Source: Carex sylvatica
Lineage: Eukaryota; Streptophyta; Magnoliopsida; Poales; Cyperaceae
Assembly (NCBI GenBank): GCA_964058845.1
Contig: CAXKVR010000247.1
Span: 1-16,895, forward strand
Length of the DNA: 16,895 nt
Reading direction: 5' to 3'
Within the stretch, counting starts at the first letter, position 1; each line of letters starts with the position of its first letter. The position numbers and the translations under genes were made by a program. Shown here piece by piece: positions 1 to 8,512 of this stretch. The notes below the pieces were generated by a model that worked only from the letters and a program-made list of their open reading frames with translations, was not told the DNA's origin and ran no database searches.

Positions 1-715
1 ACTTCATTAGAAGTCCCTCCATTACCTGTGGACATTTGCATTTTCCTACATATTACATAAAGAGAATTTATATTTTATTTGGAAATCAAATTATGTGCAT
101 ACAGGATAAGTGAGTCAGGTTTAGTAGTTCAAGTTTATTGGTTTTATAGATTAGTCTTAACTTAACAAATTCTATTATATTATGTTAGGCAGTTAGAGCC
201 AGCGCATGGCACAGATTGTAATCAAACCATGAATTGTAAGTAATATGGACCAATGAAACTACAATTAATAAAATGCCACTAATTATGTTCTGGTACTGAC
301 TAGATGGTAATTGGTTCTTTTTCCTTTTCATATTTAACTAGAATTGTTAACTACCATAAAATTTAAGATAAATACTTTTAGAAAACTTATTTCATACTGC
401 CTCTATACTTTGAAACAATAATTAGAAAGTAAATAGTTACTCATCAATAAATTATATAACATGCTCACTGGGCTACTGGCTGACTGCATGGCATCATACG
501 TCTAATATTCATAAGTCATAATCAATGTATATAATTAAATAACAAAACATCTTGGTATTGACTAGGTTCAATGATTAGTTCAATTTCTACGAGAATCAAA
601 GGTGTGCCAAATTAGTTCAATTTTTTAGGAATGAAAGGGGTGCCTAACTGCCAAGCCCTCACAAAGAAGCAAATAGAAATCTAGTAGAGTCGTACAGAGT
701 TTTGATTTACCTAGA
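1..715. other. AT-rich non-coding stretch, no gene seen
   Basis: No open frame of useful length on either strand and no recognisable domain. The only structure is a diverged tandem pair around 570-650: two segments that each start with TTAGTTCAATTT and run into a GGTGTGCC/GGGGTGCC motif. It could be intergenic DNA or an intron of a minus-strand gene lying to the left. Confidence 0.4.
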
Positions 716-1000
716 ATTTTCTCCAAATCGTCACTCAAGTCCTCACAGGGAGATCATCAGCCACTCAAGCTCCTTCTTGGTTGGAGGACACGGCGGGTAG
801 GGTTTAGGACACGAAAATCAATCACTCAGTCTCGCAAGGGAGAGGAGAAGAGTAGATGCCATAGGCCGGTGGCGGGGTGATCGGTAAGTGTGTGCAAAGT
901 GGGAGAGAGAGAGAGAGAGACGGTGATGGGACAGCGTGAAGAGACAGAGAGAGGTGAGAAAGAGCGGCAAAGGGAAATGAAAAATGAAAGAGAACTGTGT
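716..1000 (-). promoter_or_regulatory. Possible CT-rich promoter/5' leader of a minus-strand gene
   Basis: Read on the minus strand this block is CT-rich. It has a (CT)n run at about 903-920 and a telo-box-like AAACCCTA near 799-806, then reaches a donor-like TAG|GTAAAT near 712-720. That is how many plant 5' leaders look. The only ATG frame inside it, beginning near 859, is very short, so any coding part would lie beyond the left edge. The plus strand gives an R/E-rich frame that is just the GA repeat translated. Suggestive only. Confidence 0.2.
903..920. repeat. (GA)n microsatellite
   Basis: Uninterrupted GA dinucleotides, about nine units, read directly from the sequence. Confidence 0.85.
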
Positions 1001-1121
1001 AGAGAGTCTCTACTAAAAAGATCCGGATCTCTACTAAAAAGTATAAACGTTAGTCCCACTAGTGAAAAAGATATAATCGTGTGACACTATATATAGAATT
1101 GCTTTCTCTGGAATATAAACA

Positions 1122-1341
1122 GGTTACGGAGAGTTGAATATCGGATACGGATAAATGCGGATATCCGCTCCGTTTAGAGATGTAGAAATTTATCCGTTTT
1201 CATATCCGTGTATTTTGACTATGTTCACTATTTATTCGGATCCGAATCCGTGAAGTATCCGCTCCATTTAAAACGGATACGGATAGTAAGCGGATACGGA
1301 GCAGATTCGAAACGGATAATCCGGATCCGTTTACACCCCTA
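1122..1341. mobile_element. Short non-autonomous hAT-like element with CGGAT/ATCCG subterminal repeats
   Basis: The right edge, read inward on the minus strand, is AGGGGTGTAAACGGATCC, a terminus type common in plant hAT elements; the left edge starts CAGGTTACGGAG and is more degenerate. Between them are about 17 copies of CGGAT or ATCCG in both orientations, resembling the dense subterminal transposase-binding motifs of hAT elements. Eight-base flanks AATATAAA (left) and AATATATA (right) match at 7 of 8 positions and could be the target-site duplication. There is no coding capacity at about 220 bp. It lies outside the transposase exons and its termini do not match the TIR at 4959, so it is treated as a separate insertion. 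Confidence 0.55.
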
Positions 1342-1604
1342 ATATATATTCATATTCATATATTTGAATTTATTTCCACATAATGACATAACCAACAATA
1401 GTTTTTTTGATCTTTTTCCAATAAATTATGATTAAAAATACAATCAAATTAAATAATTAAGTAAGCACAAAAGCACAAACAAATACGTCAACTACAACCA
1501 AATTATGCATAAATTCAGTTTAGCACAAACAAATTGACAACACTAGTTAAACTTAAAAATAACATAAATGAATCATAAGTTTAAACTAAAGTACTATATT
1601 ATTC

Positions 1605-1844
1605 TTATTCCTCCACTGGTACACGTAAATCAAGTTCTTCTTCATCATTATCATCATCATCACAAACATCATCATCATCATCACAAACATCATCATCATC
1701 ATCTATGTCATCAGTTGTAGAGGAAGATGCTAAACTTGAAGCTGAATGAATTTCCTCGGGCAAATCTAAGGATCGACCCCCTGTCCAATCCCTCACATGT
1801 TCGTCTTGCTTTTCTTCTCTTGCACGCAATGGATCAGATTTTTT
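1605..1844 (-). pseudogene. Stranded acidic C-terminal tail of the hAT transposase
   Basis: About 80 in-frame codons follow the TAA at 1845. They begin KKSDPLRAREEKQDEHVRDW, a context typical of the segment after the dimerisation domain. They end in a low-complexity acidic tract: Asp runs twice interrupted by VC, then NDEEELDLRVPVEE and a stop. The DNA is a GAT trinucleotide-rich microsatellite (about 1645-1710) likely to vary in length. If the upstream TAA is an allele or a base-call error, this is the true C-terminus. Confidence 0.6.
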
Positions 1845-1940
1845 TTAAATCTTTCGATCATTTATGCGTGCATTAAATTGAACAAAAACTATATCATTAA
1901 GACGTTGTACTTCCAACATGCCCCTCTTCTTTAAATGGGT
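1845..1940 (-). pseudogene. Last hAT exon, ended by an in-frame TAA
   Basis: Starting after a TACAG acceptor, the exon reads THLKKRGMLEVQRLNDIVFV and then QFNARINDRKI before TAA at 1847-1845. The LKKR..L..QRLNDIVFVQFN block is the conserved end of the hAT dimerisation domain. The stop lies next to another A8 run. The same frame stays open after the stop, so this looks like a nonsense change, not the ancestral terminus. Confidence 0.7.
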
Positions 1941-2062
1941 CTGTATATGTCAAGAAAAATTAATTAATATTTCTACAAAGAACAATAAAGTACCCTATTC
2001 CAATTATGATATTAATGATCTATTCTAACTTTCTAAGTTTCTATAGAGAAAAAAAACAGTAC

Positions 2063-2181
2063 CCATTCAAATGTGCTCCAGTTTCTTTCGCATCTAGAAG
2101 CACTACATGTCAAACTAAGTATTTTGATAGCCATAGCTTGTAAGTAAGGAGTTTCTGAACCATAGAGACTCCACCAATGAG
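2063..2181 (-). pseudogene. hAT C-terminal dimerisation exon with the third catalytic acidic residue
   Basis: This 119-nt exon, too short to stand out as an ORF, encodes a HWWSLYGSETPYLQ block. It then gives KILSLTCSASRCERNWSTFEW. This matches the WW..YG and S-x-x-x-ER-x-S signature of the hAT dimerisation domain; the Glu of CERNWS aligns with the third catalytic residue of the family (Hermes E572 by family knowledge). It is bounded by a CAG acceptor at 2182-2183 and a GT donor at 2061-2062. The frame joins the core exon in phase 1 and the last exon in phase 0. Confidence 0.8.
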
Positions 2182-2362
2182 CTGTCAATACAAAAAAATA
2201 AGAGGATTCAAGTAGCTGCTTTATAAATATTAGTTACTACTTGTTGTTTCATATGCTTCATAATTTTTTGCATAATAATAAAATCTGGATTGAAGTGTAC
2301 TTATTATATAAATTTAGATAAATATTTATAAAGCCCTAAAAAGGTGAAAGAAAAATACAAAC

Positions 2363-3921
2363 TTGGACTGAAGGCTTCGTCATTAGTTTCTCTATGTCTC
2401 TTTGCCATCGGTTTTGCAAATTGTCCAATTGAGTTTTGAAAGTTGCGCATTTCAACGGTCATGACAATATCTTGAACCTTTGGATCCAGATAGAACCTTA
2501 CAACACAATTAGAAATAGCATCCATAATAGAATGATTCGTTTTAATCTCTTCAAAATCCCTATAAAAATAATAGGGATTGAGGTAGTACGCTGCTTTATG
2601 GAGCTCTTGATCAAGTCTACCCTTCATTCCATCAACAATTGCCTTTACATAAGGCTCGAACACATCTTCATTGTATCTAAAAGCCGTTTTTATCTCCTTT
2701 ATTGCATCTTTCAAACCTCCATAAATAAATTTCATTGGTTGATTCTCTTCACCATCAACAATATGAAGAAGAAGAAGAACTAATGACAAGAAAACTTTGG
2801 TTGCTAATGCCATTGATTTCCAAAAATTATTGGTGGCAGCAACATCTGACATCTTTCTTGCCTTGTCAGAAAACTTCCTTCTCTTTTTCTTAGAACTTTC
2901 TATCAAATCAGCATATTCATCATAAAGGAAAAAAAGCCGCAATTGTGACTTCTTTTGTGAAATGCTATCTAAGGTGAGAAAGGAAGTAGCAAACCGTGTA
3001 GCTCCGAGTCGCACAATATCTTTATTGTCTGTATGTACACGCATCAAAGATAGTACCTGATGGTGATTATAGATATAATTGGTGATCTCTTTAGCTTGTT
3101 TGATTGCATCACTTATCTCTTTCTGCTTTGAGATGCTCTCCAACATCAAATCAATGCTATGTGCTGCACATGAGGTCCAATAAATTCGTGGGTGTTTTGC
3201 CATAAACAATTCAGCAGCTTTCATATTTGCTGCAGCATTATCTGTCACAACATGAAGCACATTCTCCTCCCCAACTTCTTTTACTCCACTTTCCAAAAAA
3301 TCTAGAATATATTCTGCTGTGTGAGATTCTGAAGATGCATCAATGGCTTTCAAAAAAACTGTTCCACGTTCACTATTCACACAAAGGTTCATTAAACTCC
3401 TATTTTTCTGATCAGTCCATGCATCTGTCATTAGCGTGCAACCAGTTTTTGCCCAAACTTCTTTATGAGGCTGCAGACTATCGGTGGTTTTTGCAACTTG
3501 CCTCTGCAATAGTGGCATACGGTACTCATACACAGTTGGAGGTTTGTATCCTAGTCCATATTGACCCACCGCTTCGCAGAAATGAAGAAATGCTGGGTCA
3601 GTGAGTGAATTGAATGAAATCCCACACCTGTAAACCCAGAAAGCTAGAAAGTCATTGACTTTATCCCGTAGGTCCTTACCATAGGTATTCTTAATGACTT
3701 GTTGCTTCCACAGCCCTTTGTCTTTCACCAAATTCACCGAATTAACAGGCTTCTTGAGCCACGATTGCTTACTCTCTGTCTCCAACTCTTCTGACCCAGA
3801 ACCCTCACCAATTATATTGACATCTGTTGTTAAATCTTCTCTTGCCCTCTTTTTATCTTCTTGTTTCTTTTTTAATGTCTCCAAATACTCTCTCATTTCT
3901 CTTTGCACTTCTGGATCGGCT
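2363..3921 (-). pseudogene. Catalytic core (DUF659 / RNase H-like) of the hAT transposase
   Basis: Counting from the codon at 3908, the frame has a basic, Lys/Glu-rich linker (1-75). The DUF659/RNase H region follows at roughly 120-270. It contains the first catalytic Asp in TDAWTD (D162, near 3425), the second in VVTDNAA (D223, near 3242) and the hAT CxxH motif in SCAAHS (C247-H250). After it comes the mostly helical insertion-domain region, and the exon ends in the RHRETNDEAFSP block that precedes the dimerisation domain. No stop interrupts these roughly 515 codons, and both Asp residues remain, so the decay looks recent. The frame continues past 2363 to 2304 only by reading into the intron. 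Confidence 0.85.
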
Positions 3922-4149
3922 TTAGGGCATTTTTTTTATATTACCTTTGATCCCCGCAAGATGATTTTTCAACATGTTTATTCCTCTCTTATTAGTTTGA
4001 TTGCACAACAGACACTTGATTGTATTTGTGTCATTCTTATTCGTCAACCTCCCATACTTCCAACCGGGATCATTTGAGTTTAATGGCCTATACAACTCTG
4101 AATTAATAGAATTTGAGTTCGACATTGCATGAGAACCAGAACTGAACAT
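3922..4149 (-). pseudogene. N-terminal BED-type zinc finger segment of the hAT transposase
   Basis: This segment begins with a Ser/Asn-rich lead (residues 1-26). It then has the conserved NDPGWKYGRL block typical of plant DUF659 hAT proteins (residues 26-35). The finger ligands are C46 and C49 (CLLC) and H63 in NHLAG. The fourth expected ligand, a Cys followed by Pro, is encoded right after the A8 run but in the next frame. The current frame instead runs into ATG CCC TAA, so the finger is cut off before its last ligand. BED fingers bind the subterminal repeats of the element. Confidence 0.8.
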
Positions 4150-4480
4150 AATCCTATTAAAAAAAAACAAGTATCAATCTAAGAAAACGTTAATTTCAAT
4201 CTAAGAAAACTTTAATTTCAATCTAAGAGAATAGTCTGATACAACTTCAATCTAAAAAATATAAAAAACAGTAGAGAAGCTGTTTACAACTTCAATCTAA
4301 AAAAACAAATTTGATTTTGTATTTGTTTGATTGAATAGTCAATAGTCTAATACAAGGAACTAGAGAAGCTGTTTACAACTTTAAATTGTAACATTTTTAA
4401 GTTCCAACTAACTTGTCTAAATAATTTATGAATTTGCAAACACAATCTAAGATAGGAAGAAAAAATAGACCTGGAGAGTG

Positions 4481-4626
4481 GAGGTGGTCGGTGGAGAGGC
4501 ACTGGAGATAGGGCGATTAATGGATGAGGTGGTCGGTGGAGAGACGGAGATAGGGCGATTCAGCGACCAGTGGAGGAGGTGGTCGGTGGAGAGACGAAGA
4601 TAGGGCGATTCAGCGACCAGTGGAGG
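4481..4626. repeat. Three tandem copies of a ~50-bp unit in the hAT 5' leader
   Basis: Units starting GAGGTGGTCGGTGGAGAG begin at 4481, 4526 and 4576, with periods of 45 and 50 bp. Copies 2 and 3 share AGATAGGGCGATTCAGCGACCAGTGGAG nearly base for base. A degenerate remnant (GGAGAGACGGAGATAGGG) recurs near 4736-4755. The block lies between the element terminus and the transposase ATG, so it is probably promoter or leader sequence of the transposon. Plus-strand frames through it (for example 4620-4817) are translations of the repeat. Confidence 0.75.
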
Positions 4627-4856
4627 AGGAGAAATGCGATCAGTGGAGACTGGAGATTTGGGAGGAGCTGCTGGAAAGAAATCCGATTGATGCAGGCGGA
4701 GAAGCACCGGATGAGAGAATCGTGAGTGTTTGGAGGAGAGACGGAGATAGGGTTTGGAGGAGAGCAGAGATAGATTCGATCAAATTTGGGCTGGGAGTGT
4801 TTTCAGTCCGCATATGAGTTGGGACTAAGTGCATAATACATCCGCATTTTTAATTT

Positions 4857-4959
4857 GCATATGCGGCCGCATGATCAAAATCACATAGGAGGACTGCATG
4901 GCCATTCTGGGCACGGCTGCCGACTGTATACGCATATGCGGCCGCATTTTAAAACACTG
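4857..4959 (-). mobile_element. hAT terminal inverted repeat and subterminal palindromes
   Basis: The terminus at 4959 reads inward as CAGTGTTTTAAAATGCGG. The 16-mer GCATATGCGGCCGCAT occurs exactly at 4857-4872 and 4932-4947; its core ATGCGGCCGCAT is a 12-bp palindrome containing a NotI site. Related TCCGCAT motifs sit near 4807 and 4841. Repeated short palindromes near the end are what the family uses as transposase-binding sites. Confidence 0.7.
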
Positions 4960-5064
4960 GTTATAATTAACATCACTTGTGTCTATTATTTGCGACATGA
5001 TATTATAAATATTATACAAAGTCGGACTGTGTCATCTTTGTATTATATATTCGTTTCTTGGTCT

Positions 5065-5487
5065 CTTAATGTCGATCATAATTGGTAGTAGCCTAAATTA
5101 GCACAAGTAAAATTGAGAAAATAATTTGAGGAACTCATTACTAACTAAAGAGCTATATTTTCTAAAAGGTTTGATGATAACTTAGGTCAGCAGTAACTGA
5201 AATCCATGAAATAAGCTATAGTTCTTGTCTCTAACTACAACAATATTTAATGGATTGAAAAAAAAAAATATTGTAACTGCATAAAGATAAATATATATGA
5301 GCATTTTCAATGCTTTTGGAAAGCTGTCTTATTAGTTTCAATAACATATTTTCTGAAATAAAAAAGGGTTAGAAAGAGACCTTAATAGTTGTAGACAAAG
5401 CGAAGGTGTGGCGTATGTATTGGCAAAGATAGATGTTAAGTTGTAGAAGAAAAACAAAAATAAAGAATTAAAAAATGTGAGTGCATG
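5065..5487. repeat. Unclassified repeat, copy A
   Basis: About 420 bp that aligns along its whole length with 6505-6940, in the same orientation. Shared landmarks are GAGGAACTCAT, GTCAGCAGT, GTCTCTAACTAC, CAATATTTAATGGATT, TATTAGTTTCA and the 20-mer TAGTTGTAGACAAAGCGAAG. Several small indels separate the copies. No coding frame is conserved between them. Copy A begins about 105 bp outside the hAT terminus. Confidence 0.7.
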
Positions 5488-6504
5488 ATGTACTATTCCA
5501 TTCCGAAAAGATTCCAGCAAAAAAAATTAGAAGTGGTTTTGCAAGAAGAAAATGATTATTTTGTTTTAAATATTCTGTGAAGTTCTATCTTTTGAAGTTT
5601 GTTTGGGAATGTAATATGAATTCCAACCCAAAGGAGATGCAGTTTCTTGAAAAATATGGCAATACTTTAGGGTTTGCATAGGGGAACTTCGAAGATAAGC
5701 CTCGACATACTATTTTCTTAAATTTAGTGTGGTACTATCTATCTCTACAAAAAATTGAAAGCTCCACTTAGAGTCCTTTACTACAGGTTGGCCATCACCA
5801 GACTTGAAAATAATAAATAACCAGAGAGTTCCCACAAAGAGCTTCCACATGTTTACAAAATAATAAAGTTATTATCTGAAGAAAAAAAATATCAAAAGAG
5901 TTCACCACGCGTATCGGAAAAAAATGATAACACCATCGTGTTACTTACTGATATCCCGATGAAATCAGCATGGTGCCATCCAAGAGGGTTGTATATCACC
6001 ACTCACCACCACCTATGTAAATAAGCATTCAGACACTCGGAAGATTTAGAGTATTTAGTTATCTTTGATTGCGTGCAGAAATAAATCTCAATCAAAGTTA
6101 GAACCATACCAAGCTTTTTTTGGATGAGATATTTTATTCAGTTGCAGGGTAGCAGCTAATATTTAGCAAAATATGTTACAATTATAGCACATTCCTAATT
6201 GATCTTTTAATTTAGAATAAATTGTAACTTTACCTATCAGAAGTTGTCTCGAATAGATCTTTCGTGATGACATTCCTAATTAATCAAGAACAGCGTATGA
6301 TGGTTCTATGTCGTGGCTGGAAGAGTATGATGAATGTACTTCCGTACATCTTCTTGGCCTAGCCGGAGAGTTTCGTCACACTCTTTTTTTTTCTCCTAAT
6401 GTCCATTTTTTTAGACTCATATGTATCATTTTCACTCATAATCTACATCAGCGTCAAGTAAGACTCAAACAATTAATTGAGGTGGTGATTTGTTACTAAA
6501 AATT
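5488..6504. other. Spacer between repeat copies, no gene seen
   Basis: AT-rich with no supported exon on either strand. A plus-strand frame at 6308-6499 has no recognisable domain. A short relative of the copy-B start occurs at about 6437-6482 (ATAATCTACATCAGCGTCAA), giving a small tandem repeat next to copy B. Confidence 0.4.
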
Positions 6505-6940
6505 ATAATGTCAATGAAAATTGATAATAGCCTACATCAGTGTCAAATAGAAATGAGAAAACAATATGAGGAACTCATAATTCCTAGAAGGATTGATAAT
6601 AACTTATGTCAGCAGTTAGTGGTATCTATGAAAAAATCTATAGTTGTTGTCTCTAACTACACCAATATTTAATGGATTAGTAAAGAATATATTGGAGCTA
6701 CATAAATAAATAAATACACACACATATAGATAGGAAAATGAATATTTGCAACAGTCTTGGAAAAATACAATGAGCTTTCCTATTAGTTTCAGTAATGTAT
6801 TTTTTCTGAAATTAAAAAATGTTAGAAAGAAACTTTAATAGTTGTAGACAAAGCGAAGGTGTTGGATATGTATTGCCAAAGATTGATGTTAAAACTGTAG
6901 ATGAAGAAAATAACAAAGATTTAGGAAATGCAAGTGCATA
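6505..6940. repeat. Unclassified repeat, copy B
   Basis: Second direct copy of the 5065-5487 repeat, offset by about 1.44 kb. The best-preserved segment is 6837-6862, around TAGTTGTAGACAAAGCGAAG. An AT/CA-rich insertion of about 30 bp near 6700-6735 is absent from copy A. Both copies lack obvious LTR features such as TG..CA ends or a primer-binding site. Confidence 0.7.
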
Positions 6941-7610
6941 AAGAGGAATTTGTATCAAGCCAATGAGGATTAATTACCATAAAGTAGAAAAACAAAGCTG
7001 TTTAAAGAATATAGGAAAACATATGCAGGACAGTGACATTTACCGGTGCACTTCTTATCATCCCAAACGACTGTGTCGTTTATGTTTGTTTCTCCAAATC
7101 CAGCAACCTGCAAGCAACAATGATTGTTTTTTTAGTTTTGGCTATTATTACTATAGAAGGACAGTATAGTCTAGTAGAAAATATTAGTATAAGAAAGATA
7201 AAACAAATCTTCAAGAGAAATTTTTAAAATGAATAAATAAAAATCATAAGTTGAAATTTAATTTTTTTTTCTTACATTTATATGAAACATATATTTCAAC
7301 GTGTTTGAAAATTGCCAAAGTGTACCAGCATTTTTTGCATTTATACAACTGAAGTTAGAAATTTTTGTATTTTGGATGTAAAGCGGAGTTGGATTTCAAG
7401 ATGCCATGTCAATTGACACATAGAAAAAACACCTGACTTAATATTAGTGAAAAATAAATGAACACTAATTCCATCAACCAAAAAAACAGATGCAAAAAGA
7501 AAGGATGTCAACAATTTACTTGTGCGAGCAAGGATTGATATAGAGGCCTCAGTAACAACTAACACTGTAATGAACAAAGAAAAAAGCACAAATGTTGAGG
7601 ACAAAACGTA
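6941..7610. other. AT-rich stretch, no gene seen
   Basis: Only short frames without ATG context or domains occur. The minus-strand frame 7341-7604 looks hydrophobic at its start but opens on TTG and has no homology I recognise. Nothing else can be supported. Confidence 0.4.
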
Positions 7611-7767
7611 AATATTCTCTTTTGCTTACTAATAGATGAGTGAGACAGTAATTCATCAGGAAAAATGTGTACAAAAGATCGGATGCAGTAGTTTCTAATA
7701 CAAATATTATCTTTTGCCAATCAATAAGTGATAGAGGCAATAATTCATTAAAAAAATTGAACAAAAG
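7611..7767. repeat. Diverged tandem duplication, period ~92 bp
   Basis: Copy 1 (7611-7678) and copy 2 (7703-7767) share AATATT-T-TCTTTTGC at the start, CAGTAATTCAT / CAATAATTCAT in the middle and ACAAAAGA at the end. They are clearly related but diverged, with small indels. Confidence 0.55.
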
Positions 7768-7958
7768 ACTAACAAACAATACACAAAAAATTTAGTTTAT
7801 AGATGCTAATTTTCTGAACCAATTGCAAGTTGGAGAAGAAGGTAGAAAGTTCTTTTATGAAAATCTGGAAAGGGGGACCCACCTATCGAAGAATAGTGTC
7901 ACATAAATGGACGAATCACCAATCATCTAACACAGATTGAACGGTGGTAGGTTGAGGC

Positions 7959-7992
7959 GTTACTGTAGATGGTACTGTTCATCTACAGTAAC
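7959..7992. repeat. Perfect 13-bp-stem hairpin
   Basis: GTTACTGTAGATG at 7959-7971 and its exact reverse complement at 7980-7992 enclose an 8-base loop. The sequence around it (pyrimidine-rich right side, palindromic ATATCTATAGATAGATAT near 8020) looks like the remains of a MITE, but no target-site duplication is evident. Confidence 0.7.
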
Positions 7993-8150
7993 TTTTCCAT
8001 CCCATATTATATATCTATAGATAGATATGTGGAGACATATTTTATTAGTTGGCTAGTAAGCTAATTATTTTTAATATACGATAAAAGAATATTTTTTTTA
8101 TGTGCTCTCACAACTTATGTAATTTCTTATGAGTGAATCTATGCTATTAT

Positions 8151-8512
8151 GCAAAGCACGGATTGGTCCGTAATACGAATCAATATTTTTGTTTTCAAAA
8201 TTTTAACAGGTAATTCGAACCGTTCAACATGATCCCATATAAATATGTACTTATAGACCGAATTTAGATTTTTTAGAAATTTTTTACCATTTTTTAAGAT
8301 AGATAGAAAATCACCTAATTTGAAAAATTCTAGACAATCCAAAAACACTGATTTTCTACCTATCTTACAAATAGTAAAATAATTCTAAAAAGTATAAAAT
8401 TTGGTGTACAAGTACATATTCATATGGGAATCATGTTGAACGGTTCGGATCGACTGTTGAATTTTTTAAAACAAAAAAATTGATCCGTATTACGAATCAA
8501 TCTGTGTTATAC
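8151..8512. mobile_element. Foldback (long-inverted-repeat) MITE-like element
   Basis: The left arm 8151-8312 is the reverse complement, with roughly 80% identity by eye, of the right arm 8348-8512, with about 35 bp between. Matching landmarks are CGTAATACG-ATCAAT, GAACCGTTCAACATGAT, CCATAT-AATATGTACTT and AAGATAG-TAGAAAATCA. It has no coding capacity. Arms this long with a short spacer suggest a foldback or Mutator-like MITE; no convincing flanking duplication was found, so the superfamily is open. A transcript would fold into one long hairpin. Confidence 0.75.

Larger units (their letters stand above)
1605..4149 (-). pseudogene. hAT-superfamily transposase (BED finger, DUF659, dimerisation domain), disrupted
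   Basis: hAT transposases cut and paste their element using an RNase H-like D-D-E core and a C-terminal dimerisation region. Reading minus: an N-terminal BED-type finger (4149-3922), a long core exon (to about 2363), a 119-nt exon (2181-2063) and a last exon (1940-1845). Proposed introns are 2362-2182 (GT..AG, phase 1) and 2062-1941 (GT..AG, phase 0). Joining them gives a continuous hAT C-terminus, which supports the splice choices. Two lesions are visible: one extra base in an A8 run (3928-3935 area) shifts the frame just after the finger, and a TAA at 1847-1845 stops the last exon while the same frame stays open to 1605. With both lesions set aside the length is about 740 residues, normal for the plant family. 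The start is the first ATG, at 4149; an ATG eight codons later is also possible. Confidence 0.85.
1605..4959 (-). mobile_element. Degenerate autonomous hAT transposon, one terminus identified
   Basis: The unit holds a multi-exon minus-strand hAT transposase (4149 down to 1845, in-frame remnant to 1605). Upstream of its start are a tandem-repeat leader (4481-4626) and a terminus at 4959. The outermost bases, read inward, are CAGTGTTTTAAAATGCGG, which fits the CAGTG-type TIR common in plant hAT elements. A matching terminus was looked for below 1605 and not found, so the low-coordinate boundary is only the end of the recognisable coding remnant. The bases outside 4959 are GTTATAAT; no second copy of this 8-mer was seen beyond the 3' end, so no target-site duplication can be shown. 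The element is presumably immobile by itself. Confidence 0.7.

Noticed and set aside
826..1084. Overlapping frames on both strands (826-1059 minus, 890-1084 plus)
   Set aside because: They translate a GA/CT-rich tract; composition is low complexity and no domain is present.
2436..4077. Plus-strand frames at 2436-2783, 3227-3604 and 3694-4077
   Set aside because: They are antisense shadows of the hAT transposase core, which has domain matches on the minus strand.
4447..4834. Frames 4447-4707, 4640-4834 (minus) and 4620-4817 (plus)
   Set aside because: They run through the ~50-bp tandem repeat in the transposon leader, and repeat periodicity explains the openness.
1122..4959. A single hAT element running from 1122 to 4959
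   Set aside because: The CGGAT-rich unit has its better terminus at 1341 facing away from the transposase gene, and its ends do not match the CAGTGTTTTAAAA terminus.
5065..6940. The two 420-bp copies as LTRs of one retroelement
   Set aside because: No TG..CA ends, primer-binding site, polypurine tract or gag/pol remnants lie in the 1 kb between them.
7341..7604. Minus-strand frame with a hydrophobic start, resembling a secreted peptide
   Set aside because: It begins with TTG, has no ATG at the hydrophobic segment and no recognisable mature domain.
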